A stretch of 64,000 bases of DNA, from assembly GCF_014873705.1 (NCBI RefSeq), contig NZ_JADBDS010000001.1, forward strand, positions 372,001 through 436,000. The letters run 5' to 3'. Positions 35,323-43,404 of the stretch are shown one piece after another (the stretch's first letter is position 1; the number at the start of each line of letters is the position of its first letter). A program made the translations under genes and the position numbers. A model generated the notes under the pieces. The model searched no databases, was not told where the DNA came from, and saw nothing but the letters and a program-made list of their open reading frames with translations. This DNA comes from Mycobacterium sp. OAS707 (GTDB taxonomy: Bacteria; Actinomycetota; Actinomycetes; Mycobacteriales; Mycobacteriaceae).

Positions 35323-35648
35323 AGGCAGCGGCGAGCGCGACCGAGATTCGTTTCAAACGAAAACAATGATTCGGTTGGCTGATTGGATTGATGGCTATTT
35401 GGTACGCCTAGGCGATGTCGTCCGAACGTACGGCTGTCACCTGCATATTCAGGTCAAATAGCAAGCTACTTGGAACGCGCTGCGACAATTTTGGGAAATA
35501 ATTAGACCGTTGCTTTCGCGTGTGTTAATTTTGGGATCTGCCAACGCGTTCCCACGGGGATAAAGCGTTGGCAAGCGAGAAATTAGCGTTGTCGTCGAGA
35601 CCCCGCGGCAAATGACACCCATGTCGTTAGAAGCCGAGGGAGTCGGCC
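35323..35648. other. AT-richer intergenic stretch with short repeats
   Basis: No convincing gene. Base composition is visibly AT-richer than the rest. It holds ACCTG/CAGGT at 35439-35443 and 35450-35454, a direct repeat AATTTTGGGA at 35487-35496 and 35527-35536, and a perfect 9-bp inverted repeat TGCCAACGC/GCGTTGGCA (35539-35547, 35565-35573). It precedes the small-ORF chain and looks like imported or decayed DNA. Confidence 0.55.
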
Positions 35649-35768
35649 GTGTTGCCCGCAATTCGCTCTACTCAATCCCACCATCAAGATGCGACTCGTG
35701 GAGATGGCAGCGCCTTCCCACAGGCGCGCACATGCCAACCCCGACCGCCACAGACAAATGAAGGAGCA

Positions 35769-35960
35769 GTGAGCGCAGGGCGGGGAGGCCTGCAAAATTC
35801 GGGGGCGCCAAGCCCCGAGCTGCCCAGGCGGACAAGCAAATTCAAACTCCATGCCTTCCGCGGCGACATCACTGATTCACCGAATTACGCCAGGCACTTC
35901 ACGTGCCCGCGCGATTGGGCCGAGCATGCCGGCCTGGAGTTTGCGGAGGCCGGCCGATGA
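35769..35960 (+). CDS. Small hypothetical ORF 1 of coupled chain
   Basis: 63 residues from GTG 35769; the frame is open back to GTG 35649 (103 residues). AAGGAG precedes GTG 35769 with only 2 bases spacing. A short ORF (35689-35772) ends in GTGA over this start. The end (HFTCPRDWAEHAGLEFAEAGR) overlaps the next ATG. No recognised family. Belongs to a chain of tiny overlapping ORFs. Confidence 0.4.
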   Translation: MSAGRGGLQNSGAPSPELPRRTSKFKLHAFRGDITDSPNYARHFTCPRDWAEHAGLEFAEAGR

Positions 35961-36040
35961 TCTGGGTGTTCGTGGTTGGTTTCCTGATCGGCTGGGTCAT
36001 CGGCGTGCTGCCCAGGCTGGTGCACTATGAGGGGGACTGA
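35957..36040 (+). CDS. Tiny single-TM peptide, ORF 2 of chain
   Basis: 27 residues: MIWVFVVGFLIGWVIGVLPR then a short polar tail. GGAGG at 35945-35949 is well placed, and the ATG overlaps the preceding stop (ATGA). One hydrophobic helix with small residues is the only feature. Too short to identify; such peptides are common in phages and in toxin or membrane-regulatory cassettes. Confidence 0.4.
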   Translation: MIWVFVVGFLIGWVIGVLPRLVHYEGD

Positions 36041-36169
36041 ATGATGTTTGAGGACTTCGCAATTGCAGTGCTGGTGGCAGCCATCGCGGCAGCCGCGTGG
36101 CTACTGCCGTCGCTTCCTGCGCATAGCGATGTCGAGATGGGCACGGTCCCTTATTCAACGGTCAGATAG
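36041..36169 (+). CDS. Tiny membrane peptide, ORF 3 of chain
   Basis: 42 residues beginning MMFEDFAIAVLVAAIAAAAW, one hydrophobic helix and a polar tail ending YSTVR. The ATG directly abuts the previous TGA, and GAGGGGG lies six bases upstream. Tight spacing with good ribosome sites argues that these are translated, but identity is unknown. Confidence 0.4.
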   Translation: MMFEDFAIAVLVAAIAAAAWLLPSLPAHSDVEMGTVPYSTVR

Positions 36170-36212
36170 GTCCCAGCGGGGCCGCCTACTGCGTGACGTC
36201 AAGCATGCGAGG

Positions 36213-36938
36213 TTATGGCGCGCCATCCAAGATGGCGGTCGTGTCCGTGCCCTCGACCACCGCACGGGCGACTTCTACCAAGAGTTGGTTGGTCTTTCGG
36301 GCGTGGGTTCGCAAGAGTCTGAACGCGGTATCCATGTCGATAGCGCCACGCTCGGCCAGCACGCCTTTTGCTTGCTCGATGATCACGCGTGTGTTCAACG
36401 CAGCCTGCAACTGCCTGCTGACTTCCTCCGAGCGCCTCACGATGCGTTGGTGCAGTATCCCGATCGTCGCCACGTCGGCCAAAGCCTGACCCACCGCAAT
36501 GTCAGCAACCGACATTCGGCCGGGCTTGATGCGAAGCAGATTCATCGCGCCCAGCCGCTCATCACGCAACCGCAGCGGCAACGCATGGACCGATTGGAAG
36601 CCGTACTGCCCTGCGCGTTCGGCGAACGCCGGCCACCGATTCGGATCGACAGTCAGGTCGTCGACCACGACCGGTTGCCCGGCGCGATAGGCCTGCAGGC
36701 AGGGGCCCGCATCGGCTTGAATCTGAAACACTTCCAGCAATCGCGTCTGCTCGCTGCTCGACGCGAGCACGTGTACGTCGCCGAGTGGATCGACAAGCAC
36801 GATGCCCACGGCGTCGACCGGCAGCAGGGCCATCGAACTGTCGACAAGTTGATGCGCCAACTCAACGACGTCGTAGTCGGCCACCAAGGTGTCGGCCAAC
36901 GAAACGACCGCGTTGGCCAGACTCTCGTAGCGATCCAT
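36213..36938 (-). CDS. GAF-ANTAR regulator (RNA-binding antiterminator type)
   Basis: 241 residues. A GAF domain occupies about residues 20-160 (ADAGPCLQAYRAGQPVVVDDL, VHALPLRLRDERLGAMNL). The last about 65 residues are ANTAR: QLQAALNTRVIIEQAKGVLAERGAIDMDTAFRLLRTHARKTN, with the conserved AKG. ANTAR domains bind paired hairpins in mRNA and prevent termination. It therefore likely senses a small ligand or stress via GAF. AGAGGG lies upstream of ATG 36938. Target RNA is not evident here. Confidence 0.92.
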   Translation of the reverse strand: MDRYESLANAVVSLADTLVADYDVVELAHQLVDSSMALLPVDAVGIVLVDPLGDVHVLASSSEQTRLLEVFQIQADAGPCLQAYRAGQPVVVDDLTVDPNRWPAFAERAGQYGFQSVHALPLRLRDERLGAMNLLRIKPGRMSVADIAVGQALADVATIGILHQRIVRRSEEVSRQLQAALNTRVIIEQAKGVLAERGAIDMDTAFRLLRTHARKTNQLLVEVARAVVEGTDTTAILDGAP

Positions 36939-37329
36939 TCACATCCCTCTGGTGGGCAGTCTTGCCCCTGAACTCCTCGCGGTCAACTCGGCCTCGTCGA
37001 CATCGTCTTTGGCGCATAGCATTTCGGCGCTGCGGGTGCCCCCAAGGTCTTTGCCGGTCCAAGGGCACGCCGCCACAGTCACCGGGTACGTCGCGGTTGC
37101 ATGTGGCGTCGCGTAACACATCTCTGCAGGAGACGGCAGTTTTCTTGCGTAATCCCGAGCAAATAACCTATCCTCGGGTTGCGCTGCTTCCCCAGTCCCC
37201 GGTAGCTGGCACCGCCTTTGAGATTTGCAGGACTCGTCAAAGGGAGTCTGGGCCGGGCACTTTGAGGGGAAGATGTCACTTCGCTCAGACAAGTTCTGCT
37301 AGCGCGTCCAGCCTCGGCGCCCTGGACTT
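36939..37329. other. Intergenic stretch, promoters only
   Basis: About 390 bp between the divergent GAF-ANTAR and glycosyltransferase genes. Several ORFs cross it, but none has convincing composition or a family signature. It must carry both promoters; no clear palindrome or terminator was found. Confidence 0.6.
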
Positions 37330-38508
37330 GTGGCGTGGGCGGTACCGATGCGCAAATTCGGCTTGGTGCCAATGGTGCGTTCGGTGCGAACTGCAGACGG
37401 CATATCAGTCAGGACCCGATTGGGGGCGCGAGGCGACGTGAAGACCCATACCTCCGCATCGCCACGCGCCTCCAATTGTCGTCCCGCATGGACGCAGTCC
37501 CCCGCCACGGGAGCCCCTCCAGCGGCATGGGCCGACATCGAACTGAGTGCGCTATGGCCACAGCGGGAGCTGACAATCGCCGACCCGGGTGCCCACAAAG
37601 TCATGACCCTCGTTCGCCTGCACAACCAACCACTGGGCGTCGTCGTGCTCGACGTCAGCCAAGACCGGACATGGCACGCCCATTCCGCGACGGTCATGGC
37701 GGCACTGCGATCGCGGATCAACGACCACCTCGCCGCTGACGGGCTACCCGGCACCGACGACATTGAGTCGATTGCAAGCGAACACGACTCGGTGCCACAG
37801 TGCGTCCGTCACCGCTCTGCACTGTTGGTCGACACGCCGCAGATCACCGTCATCGTAGCCACACACGAACGCCCTGCCGCCCTCCGCGAGTGCCTGGACA
37901 GTGTGCTCCGACAGGACTACCCACGGTTCAAGGTCGTGGTCGTCGACAACGACCCGCACACCATCGAAACCACGAAACTGATTGCAACACAGTTCTATCC
38001 GCGGGTGCAGTACATCAGAGAACTCCGCCGGGGAACGGCGTCCGCACACAACAAGGGTTTGCACGCAGCGCACGGAATGATCACCGCATTTGTCGACGAC
38101 ACTGTCGTCGTCGACCGGTCTTGGCTGACCGGCGTTGCCGAGGGATTCGCCAGCGCAGCTGACGTGGGTTGCGTCACCGGCCCCACCCTGCCCGCCGAAT
38201 TGAACACCCACGCCCAGCTGATGCTCGAGCGCCGGAGCGGCCCCGATGAAGGGTTTCAGCAACGGACCTTTGACACCGACCTGAGTCGGCGCGGCGAACC
38301 ATTGTTCGCGTTCGCCGCGGGACGATTCGGCGCGGCAACGAACCTGGCCTTCGACACCGCGCTCCTGCGCAGGCTCGGAGGTGTCGAACACGCCAGTGGC
38401 ACTGGAACTTTCACGCGGGGAGGGCGGGATCTGTCAGCGTTCTTCCGCATCATCTTGCAGCATCGCCTGGTGTATCAGCCTGCTGCTATGGTCTGGTCGT
38501 CTACGTGA
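37330..38508 (+). CDS. Family 2 glycosyltransferase, C-terminally truncated
   Basis: 392 residues. The catalytic part starts near residue 170: ITVIVATHERPAALRECLDSVLRQDYP, VVVVDNDP, RRGTASAHNKGL and FVDDTVVVDRSWL (the metal-binding Asp pair). GTATNLAF-like text and RGGRDLSAFFRIILQHRLVYQPAAMVW follow, the acceptor-side motif, but the ORF stops three residues later (SST), where relatives continue with more sequence. The N-terminal part (TLVRLHNQPLGVVVLDV) resembles the accessory domain of these GTs. GTG 37330 start is uncertain; ATG 37348 is an alternative. Stops 33 bp from the hisS stop. Confidence 0.7.
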   Translation: MAWAVPMRKFGLVPMVRSVRTADGISVRTRLGARGDVKTHTSASPRASNCRPAWTQSPATGAPPAAWADIELSALWPQRELTIADPGAHKVMTLVRLHNQPLGVVVLDVSQDRTWHAHSATVMAALRSRINDHLAADGLPGTDDIESIASEHDSVPQCVRHRSALLVDTPQITVIVATHERPAALRECLDSVLRQDYPRFKVVVVDNDPHTIETTKLIATQFYPRVQYIRELRRGTASAHNKGLHAAHGMITAFVDDTVVVDRSWLTGVAEGFASAADVGCVTGPTLPAELNTHAQLMLERRSGPDEGFQQRTFDTDLSRRGEPLFAFAAGRFGAATNLAFDTALLRRLGGVEHASGTGTFTRGGRDLSAFFRIILQHRLVYQPAAMVWSST

Positions 38509-38541
38509 CTAAAAGGTGTGGCGGGCCGAGAAGTTCGGCAA

Positions 38542-39807
38542 TCAACCGCGGCTGAGACGCGAAAGCACCTCGGCGAGAACATTATCCACACCCACATCGA
38601 CCTGATCACCGGTCGACAGGTTCTTCACCCCGATCGTGCCGGCCTCGATATCGCGATCACCGGCAACCAAAGCGATCGACGCGCCCGAGCGGTCGGCGGC
38701 GCGCATCGCACCCTTGATTCCGCGGTCACCGTAGGACAGGTCGACGCGCACACCCGCAGCCCGCAGTCGCGCACCGAGCACGGCCAACGTCAGTTTGGCC
38801 TGATCCCCCAGTGGCACCCCGAACACATCGACGCGGGTGGCACCGCCAACGGTCTTGCCCTCGGCTTTCAATGCCAACAGCGTACGGTCGACACCGAGAC
38901 CAAAGCCGATGCCGGACAGGTCTTTTCCGCCGAGCTGACGCATCAGCCCGTCATAGCGCCCGCCGCCACCGATGCCCGACTGAGCTCCTAGCCCGTCGTG
39001 GACGAACTCGAAAGTCGTCTTCGTGTAGTAATCCAGCCCGCGCACCATCCGCGGATTGATCACGTACGGCACCTCGAGCGCGTCTAGGTGCGCGAGCACC
39101 GAGTCGAAGTGCTGCTTGGCCGCATCGGACAGATGATCCAGCATCACAGGTGCATCGGCGGTCATCTCGCGCACTTTGGGGCGCTTGTCGTCGAGCACCC
39201 GCAACGGGTTGATCTCGGCGCGACGGCGGGTCTCTTCGTCCAAGTCCAGCTTGAACAGGAACTCCTGCAACAGTTCCCGGTACTGCGGCCGACAGGAGTC
39301 GTCGCCCAATGACGTTATCTCCAGGCGGAAACCGTCGAGCCCGAGCGAGCGGAAACCCGCGTCGGCGACGGCAATCACCTCAGCATCCAGCGCCGGATCG
39401 TCGACGCCGATCGCCTCGACGCCGACCTGCTGCAGCTGACGGTAGCGACCGGCCTGCGGGCGCTCGTAGCGGAAGAACGGTCCGGCGTAGCACAGCTTCA
39501 CGGGCAGCGGCCCGCGGTCCAGCCCATGCTCGATCACCGCGCGCATCACGCCCGCAGTGCCCTCCGGTCGCAGCGTCACTGAACGGTCGCCGCGATCGGC
39601 GAAGGTGTACATCTCCTTGCTCACCACATCAGTGGATTCGCCGACGCCGCGGGCGAACAACGCGGTGTCCTCGAAAATCGGCAATTCGATGTCGCCGTAG
39701 CCGGCGCGCCGGGCAGCATCGAGCAGGCCGTCGCGCACACCCACGAACTGGGCGGAGTCGGGCGGCAGGTAATCCGGGACGCCCTTTGGCGCCTGAAAAT
39801 CAGTCAC
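38542..39807 (-). CDS. hisS: Histidyl-tRNA synthetase
   Basis: 421 residues from GTG 39807 ([18 protein letters not shown]). Class II motifs: motif 2 [23 protein letters not shown], the His-specific [13 protein letters not shown], motif 3 [10 protein letters not shown]. The C-terminal anticodon domain is in [20 protein letters not shown]. It charges tRNA-His. The MBL-fold hydrolase gene lies 9 bp upstream in the same operon, as in Rv2580c-Rv2581c. Confidence 0.97.
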   Translation of the reverse strand: MTDFQAPKGVPDYLPPDSAQFVGVRDGLLDAARRAGYGDIELPIFEDTALFARGVGESTDVVSKEMYTFADRGDRSVTLRPEGTAGVMRAVIEHGLDRGPLPVKLCYAGPFFRYERPQAGRYRQLQQVGVEAIGVDDPALDAEVIAVADAGFRSLGLDGFRLEITSLGDDSCRPQYRELLQEFLFKLDLDEETRRRAEINPLRVLDDKRPKVREMTADAPVMLDHLSDAAKQHFDSVLAHLDALEVPYVINPRMVRGLDYYTKTTFEFVHDGLGAQSGIGGGGRYDGLMRQLGGKDLSGIGFGLGVDRTLLALKAEGKTVGGATRVDVFGVPLGDQAKLTLAVLGARLRAAGVRVDLSYGDRGIKGAMRAADRSGASIALVAGDRDIEAGTIGVKNLSTGDQVDVGVDNVLAEVLSRLSRG

Positions 39808-39816
39808 GGAAACTCA

Positions 39817-40500
39817 TCAAGTCAAGCCTTCGAGGAATGGGTTCGTACGGCGTTCGAAACCGATCGTGGTCTTTTCACCGTGACCCGGTAGTACCACGGT
39901 GTCGTCGTCGAGCACCAACAGTTTTGTCATGATCGAACCGAGCAGGTCGCGGCCGCTGCCGCCGGGAAGATCAGTGCGCCCCACCGAGCCGCGGAACAGG
40001 GTGTCCCCGGAAAAGACCACCTCTTCTGGCCCGTCGGAAATCCGGAACACGACGGAGCCGCGGGTGTGTCCTGGCGTGTGGTCGACGGTCACCGTCACAT
40101 CACCCACCTCTACCTTGTCGCCGTCGCGGTCGAGCTCAACAACCTGTTTGGGTTCGCGGAACAGCGCGCCGAACGCGATTTGGGCCAGCCGGGGCCCGAA
40201 GTCCTTGATCGGATCGGTCAGCATGAAGCGGTCTTCGGGATGGATGTAGGCGGGGCAGCCGTACATATCGGCCACCTTCTGGGCCGACCAAATGTGGTCG
40301 ATGTGTCCGTGGGTCAACAGCACCGCGGCGGGCGTGAGGTGGTTGTCGTCGAGGACCTGCCGCAACTGCCCCATCGCCCGTTGGCCAGGGTCGACGATGA
40401 CCGCGTCGGCCCCAGCCCGCTTGGCCAGCACGTAGCAGTTGCACGCCAACATGCCTGCCGGGAATCCGGTGATCAACACGGCGTCCAGTGTCCCATTCAT
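39817..40500 (-). CDS. MBL-fold hydrolase (glyoxalase II-like)
   Basis: 227 residues from ATG 40500 (MNGTLDAVLITGFPAG); GTG 40479 would also fit and matches Rv2581c more closely. Metal-binding HGHIDH, downstream VDHTPGHTRGSV, SGDTLF and the final LPGHGEKT complete the metallo-beta-lactamase site. Most similar to the glyoxalase II/YcbL type; substrate is probably a thioester but unproven. Divergent from ppiB. Confidence 0.9.
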   Translation of the reverse strand: MNGTLDAVLITGFPAGMLACNCYVLAKRAGADAVIVDPGQRAMGQLRQVLDDNHLTPAAVLLTHGHIDHIWSAQKVADMYGCPAYIHPEDRFMLTDPIKDFGPRLAQIAFGALFREPKQVVELDRDGDKVEVGDVTVTVDHTPGHTRGSVVFRISDGPEEVVFSGDTLFRGSVGRTDLPGGSGRDLLGSIMTKLLVLDDDTVVLPGHGEKTTIGFERRTNPFLEGLT

Positions 40501-40583
40501 CGTTGGCGCGGGTCGCAACCCCTGCACTCAGCAACGCCTGGCACACTCGGTGCCGACTACCGATCACGAGGAGGACACCGGCG

Positions 40584-41462
40584 GTGCCGACCAACGAACA
40601 ACGGCGTGCAACGGCGAAGCGCAAACTGGAACGTCAGCTCGAGCGCCGAGCGGCGAGGGAGCGCAAACGCCGCATCTACCTGATCGTCGGATCCGCCGCG
40701 GCCGCGATCGTCGTGATCGGCGCCATCGTGGCCACCATCGTCATCACCAACAAGCACTCCGATACTCAGACCGCCGCCGCGACGACGTCATCGGCCGCCC
40801 CGACCAGCGCGGCCCCCGCTGCAGCAGGAGCGCTGCCCCCGTTCGCGGCACCGGCGAACCTCGGCGCGAACTGCCAGTACCCGCCATCCGCGGACAAGGC
40901 GAGCAAGCCGGCCAAGCCGCCGCGCACTGGCAAGGTGCCCACCGACCCGGCACAGGTCAGCGCCAGCATGTCCACCAACCAGGGCAACCTCGGGCTGCAA
41001 CTCGACAACGGCAAGGCACCGTGCACGGTGAACAGCTTCGCCAACCTGGCACAGCAGGGTTTCTTCAACGACACACCCTGCCATCGGCTGACCACATCGC
41101 CGGGATTGGCGGTGCTGCAGTGCGGTGATCCGACGGGCCAGGGCACCGGCGGTCCGGGCTACCAGTTCGACAACGAGTACCCGACCAACCAGTACCAGCC
41201 CGATGACCCGAAGCTGCAGGAGCCGGTGAAGTATCCGCGTGGCACTCTCGCCATGGCCAACGCCGGACCCGGCACCAACGGCAGCCAGTTCTTCCTGGTG
41301 TACAAGGATTCGGAGTTGCCGCCCAACTACACGGTGTTCGGCACCATCGACGAGACCGGCCTGGCGACGCTGGACAAGATCGCCGCGGCGGGCACCGCCG
41401 ACGGAGGTCAGGACGGCAAGCCGAAGAACGACGTCACAATCAAGTCGATTCTGCTCGACTGA
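40584..41462 (+). CDS. ppiB: Membrane-anchored cyclophilin-type peptidyl-prolyl isomerase
   Basis: 292 residues from GTG 40584 with GAGGAGG at 40568-40574. A charged start (AKRKLERQLERRAARERKRR) precedes one membrane helix (YLIVGSAAAAIVVIGAIVATIVI), then a Pro/Ala linker and the cyclophilin domain (VNSFANLAQQGFFNDTPCHRL, NAGPGTNGSQFFLVY, YTVFGTI). Catalytic Arg is represented by HRL. It sits outside the membrane. Matches Rv2582 in place and layout. A second cyclophilin follows 10 bp later. Confidence 0.92.
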   Translation: MPTNEQRRATAKRKLERQLERRAARERKRRIYLIVGSAAAAIVVIGAIVATIVITNKHSDTQTAAATTSSAAPTSAAPAAAGALPPFAAPANLGANCQYPPSADKASKPAKPPRTGKVPTDPAQVSASMSTNQGNLGLQLDNGKAPCTVNSFANLAQQGFFNDTPCHRLTTSPGLAVLQCGDPTGQGTGGPGYQFDNEYPTNQYQPDDPKLQEPVKYPRGTLAMANAGPGTNGSQFFLVYKDSELPPNYTVFGTIDETGLATLDKIAAAGTADGGQDGKPKNDVTIKSILLD

Positions 41463-41472
41463 CGCTGCGGCC

Positions 41473-42480
41473 ATGACAACTCCGCCGCCGTACGGGCCCT
41501 ACCCACCGCCGCCGGGTCCGTACGCGGGGCCCTATGGCTATCCGGGGTACCCGCCGCGGGGCACCAACGCGTTGGCGATCGTGTCGTTGGTGTGCGCGTT
41601 CCTGTTCGCACCGCTTGGCATCATCTTCGGACACATCTCGCTGTCGCAGATCAAAAAGACCGGCGAGGACGGCCGCGGCCTTGCCATCGCGGGACTCGTC
41701 ATCAGCTACCTGATCACTGTGTTCACGGTCGTGGCGATAGTGCTGAGCGTGCTGTTCTTCGTGACGGTCGCCAATGAGCTCGAGCGGCTGGACGGCCTGT
41801 CCACGCAGCCCTCAGTCACCGCAGCGCCCTCGCCCGTCGACAAGCAGCTGCCGCCGTTCGAGCCGCCGAAGACATTGGGGGCCAACTGCCAATACCCGGC
41901 GACGACTGAGCCGGCGAGCAAGCCCGTCAAGCCACCGCAGAACGGGCGGATCGCGACCGATCCTGCGCTCATCCGCGCGACCATCACGACGACCCAGGGC
42001 GCCATCGGGCTGGAGTTGGACAACGGCAAGACCCCGTGCACGGTCAACAACTTCACGAGCCTGGCCAGGCAGGGATTCTTCGATAACACCAAGTGCCACC
42101 GGCTGACCACATCGGCCGAACTCGGTGTGCTGCAGTGCGGCGATCCGACCGGCAGCAGCACGGGTGGGCCCGGCTACCGGTTCCCGAACGAGTACCCCAC
42201 CAACCAGTACCGCCTGACCGATCCGGCACTGAAGGTCCCCGTGATCTATCCGCGCGGCACCTTGGCGATGGCCAACTCCGGGCCAGGGACCAACGGCAGC
42301 CAATTTTTCTTGGTGTACAAGGACTCTCAGCTGTCACCGACCTACACCGTGTTCGGCACCATCGACGCGGCGGGGCTGGCGACGTTGGAAAAGGTCGCCG
42401 CGGGCGGCGTGGCCGACGGCACCGAGGACGGCAAGCCGGTGATCGACGCAACGATCAAGTCGGTGCAGATCGGCTCCTAG
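41473..42480 (+). CDS. DUF4190-anchored cyclophilin-type isomerase, tandem paralogue
   Basis: 335 residues. The N-terminus is PPPYGPYPPPPGPY, followed by a DUF4190 module with two helices (NALAIVSLVCAFLFAPLGIIFG and GLAIAGLVISYLITVFTVVAIVLSV). A Pro-rich linker leads to a cyclophilin domain nearly identical in order to the previous gene (KCHRLTTSAELGVLQCGDP, NSGPGTNGSQFFLVYKDS). The catalytic domains look like a tandem duplication, but the anchors differ, indicating domain shuffling. Start ATG 41473, 10 bp after the first gene. Confidence 0.9.
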   Translation: MTTPPPYGPYPPPPGPYAGPYGYPGYPPRGTNALAIVSLVCAFLFAPLGIIFGHISLSQIKKTGEDGRGLAIAGLVISYLITVFTVVAIVLSVLFFVTVANELERLDGLSTQPSVTAAPSPVDKQLPPFEPPKTLGANCQYPATTEPASKPVKPPQNGRIATDPALIRATITTTQGAIGLELDNGKTPCTVNNFTSLARQGFFDNTKCHRLTTSAELGVLQCGDPTGSSTGGPGYRFPNEYPTNQYRLTDPALKVPVIYPRGTLAMANSGPGTNGSQFFLVYKDSQLSPTYTVFGTIDAAGLATLEKVAAGGVADGTEDGKPVIDATIKSVQIGS

Positions 42481-42504
42481 CGCGAGGCATCCCCGCAGCC
42501 GATT

Positions 42505-42568
42505 CCGCGAGATTGCACTTGTTGTGCTGTCCCACTGCGACTTTCCCGCAATAACTGCAGTCTCGCGG
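42505..42568. terminator. 13-bp inverted repeat between convergent genes
   Basis: CCGCGAGATTGCA (42505-42517) pairs with TGCAGTCTCGCGG (42556-42568) at 12 of 13 positions. It lies between the second cyclophilin and the DUF4333 lipoprotein gene. No U-tract. Confidence 0.6.
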
Positions 42569-42586
42569 CACAGAATCCGGCGGAGA

Positions 42587-42880
42587 TTACTTGGTCGGCG
42601 CGGTTTTGATGTAGAACTCGACGTCGTCGCCCTGCACCTTGGTGACCTTCATCTTGGCGGTGTACTCCTTGCCCTCGGGTCCGGTGAAGTGGCATTCGAA
42701 TTCCTTGCCGACCTCGGCGTCGACGCCCGAAGGGCACTTGACGTCGTTCGGCTTGAAGCCGGTCTGCTTGGACACCAGGTCGACGACGGACTGCGCGGCC
42801 CCCTCGGGCCTGATCGTCGACCCACAACCCGCCAACACCACCGCCAGCGAAGCAATCAGGACCACCAATGCAGTGCGCAT
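42587..42880 (-). CDS. DUF4333 lipoprotein
   Basis: 97 residues. The lipobox LAGC (about residues 16-19) after MRTALVVLIASLAVV predicts lipid attachment. The domain has VDLVSKQTGFKPNDVKCPSGVDAEVGKEFECHFTGPEGK, with a Cys pair, typical of mycobacterial DUF4333 proteins that often cluster with other envelope genes. Function unknown. Divergent from the DUF3592 gene. Confidence 0.85.
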   Translation of the reverse strand: MRTALVVLIASLAVVLAGCGSTIRPEGAAQSVVDLVSKQTGFKPNDVKCPSGVDAEVGKEFECHFTGPEGKEYTAKMKVTKVQGDDVEFYIKTAPTK

Positions 42881-42959
42881 CGCGGCAGTATTTCACAACA
42901 GAGCAAACAGCGACATACTTGATGGGGAAACGACACATCGGTCGACGGGGGAAGAGCAG

Positions 42960-43397
42960 ATGGATGGTGGCGCATGGATTATGTTCGCGGTCGGCCTTGT
43001 CGGCCTGGTCTTGTCGATCCCGGCCTTCTGGCACACCCAGCGGGCGACCTTGTTTCGTCCCGTCCCGGGGCGGGTCGTCGAACGGTCCGTCGTGCCGGCG
43101 CCGTGGTTTCGGGTGACCGCCGGATGGGGCCCGTACGTCCTCAAAGTCAAGTACGCGTACCTGGTGAACGGCAGCGAGCTCGTCAGTGATCGCTTCTCGT
43201 TTGTGCCGCGCCGCTATGGACGCAAACGAGCAGACGCAGAGCTGGCCAACCTGCCGGATCAGCTGACTGTCTTTGTCAATTCCCACAATCCAGCGGATGC
43301 TGTCGTCGACCGGCGCGGCGCTGGAGCCGCGGTCTTCACTTTCCTCATTGGTGGCGTGGCGATGACGTACGCAATGAGCTCAATGCTTTACCGCTGA
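42960..43397 (+). CDS. DUF3592-type membrane protein
   Basis: 145 residues from ATG 42960. One N-terminal helix (AWIMFAVGLVGLVLSIPAF) and one C-terminal (GAAVFTFLIGGVAMTYAMSS) bracket a beta-rich region (VKYAYLVNGSELVSDRFSF, FVNSHNPADAVVDRR), as in DUF3592. Function unknown. Convergent with relA, 7 bp apart. Confidence 0.75.
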   Translation: MDGGAWIMFAVGLVGLVLSIPAFWHTQRATLFRPVPGRVVERSVVPAPWFRVTAGWGPYVLKVKYAYLVNGSELVSDRFSFVPRRYGRKRADAELANLPDQLTVFVNSHNPADAVVDRRGAGAAVFTFLIGGVAMTYAMSSMLYR

Positions 43398-43404
43398 CAG
43401 ATGG

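Noticed and set aside
35449..35661. 70-residue minus-strand ORF in the AT-richer stretch
   Set aside because: No ribosome site, unusual composition and no recognisable motif; overlaps the inverted and direct repeats.
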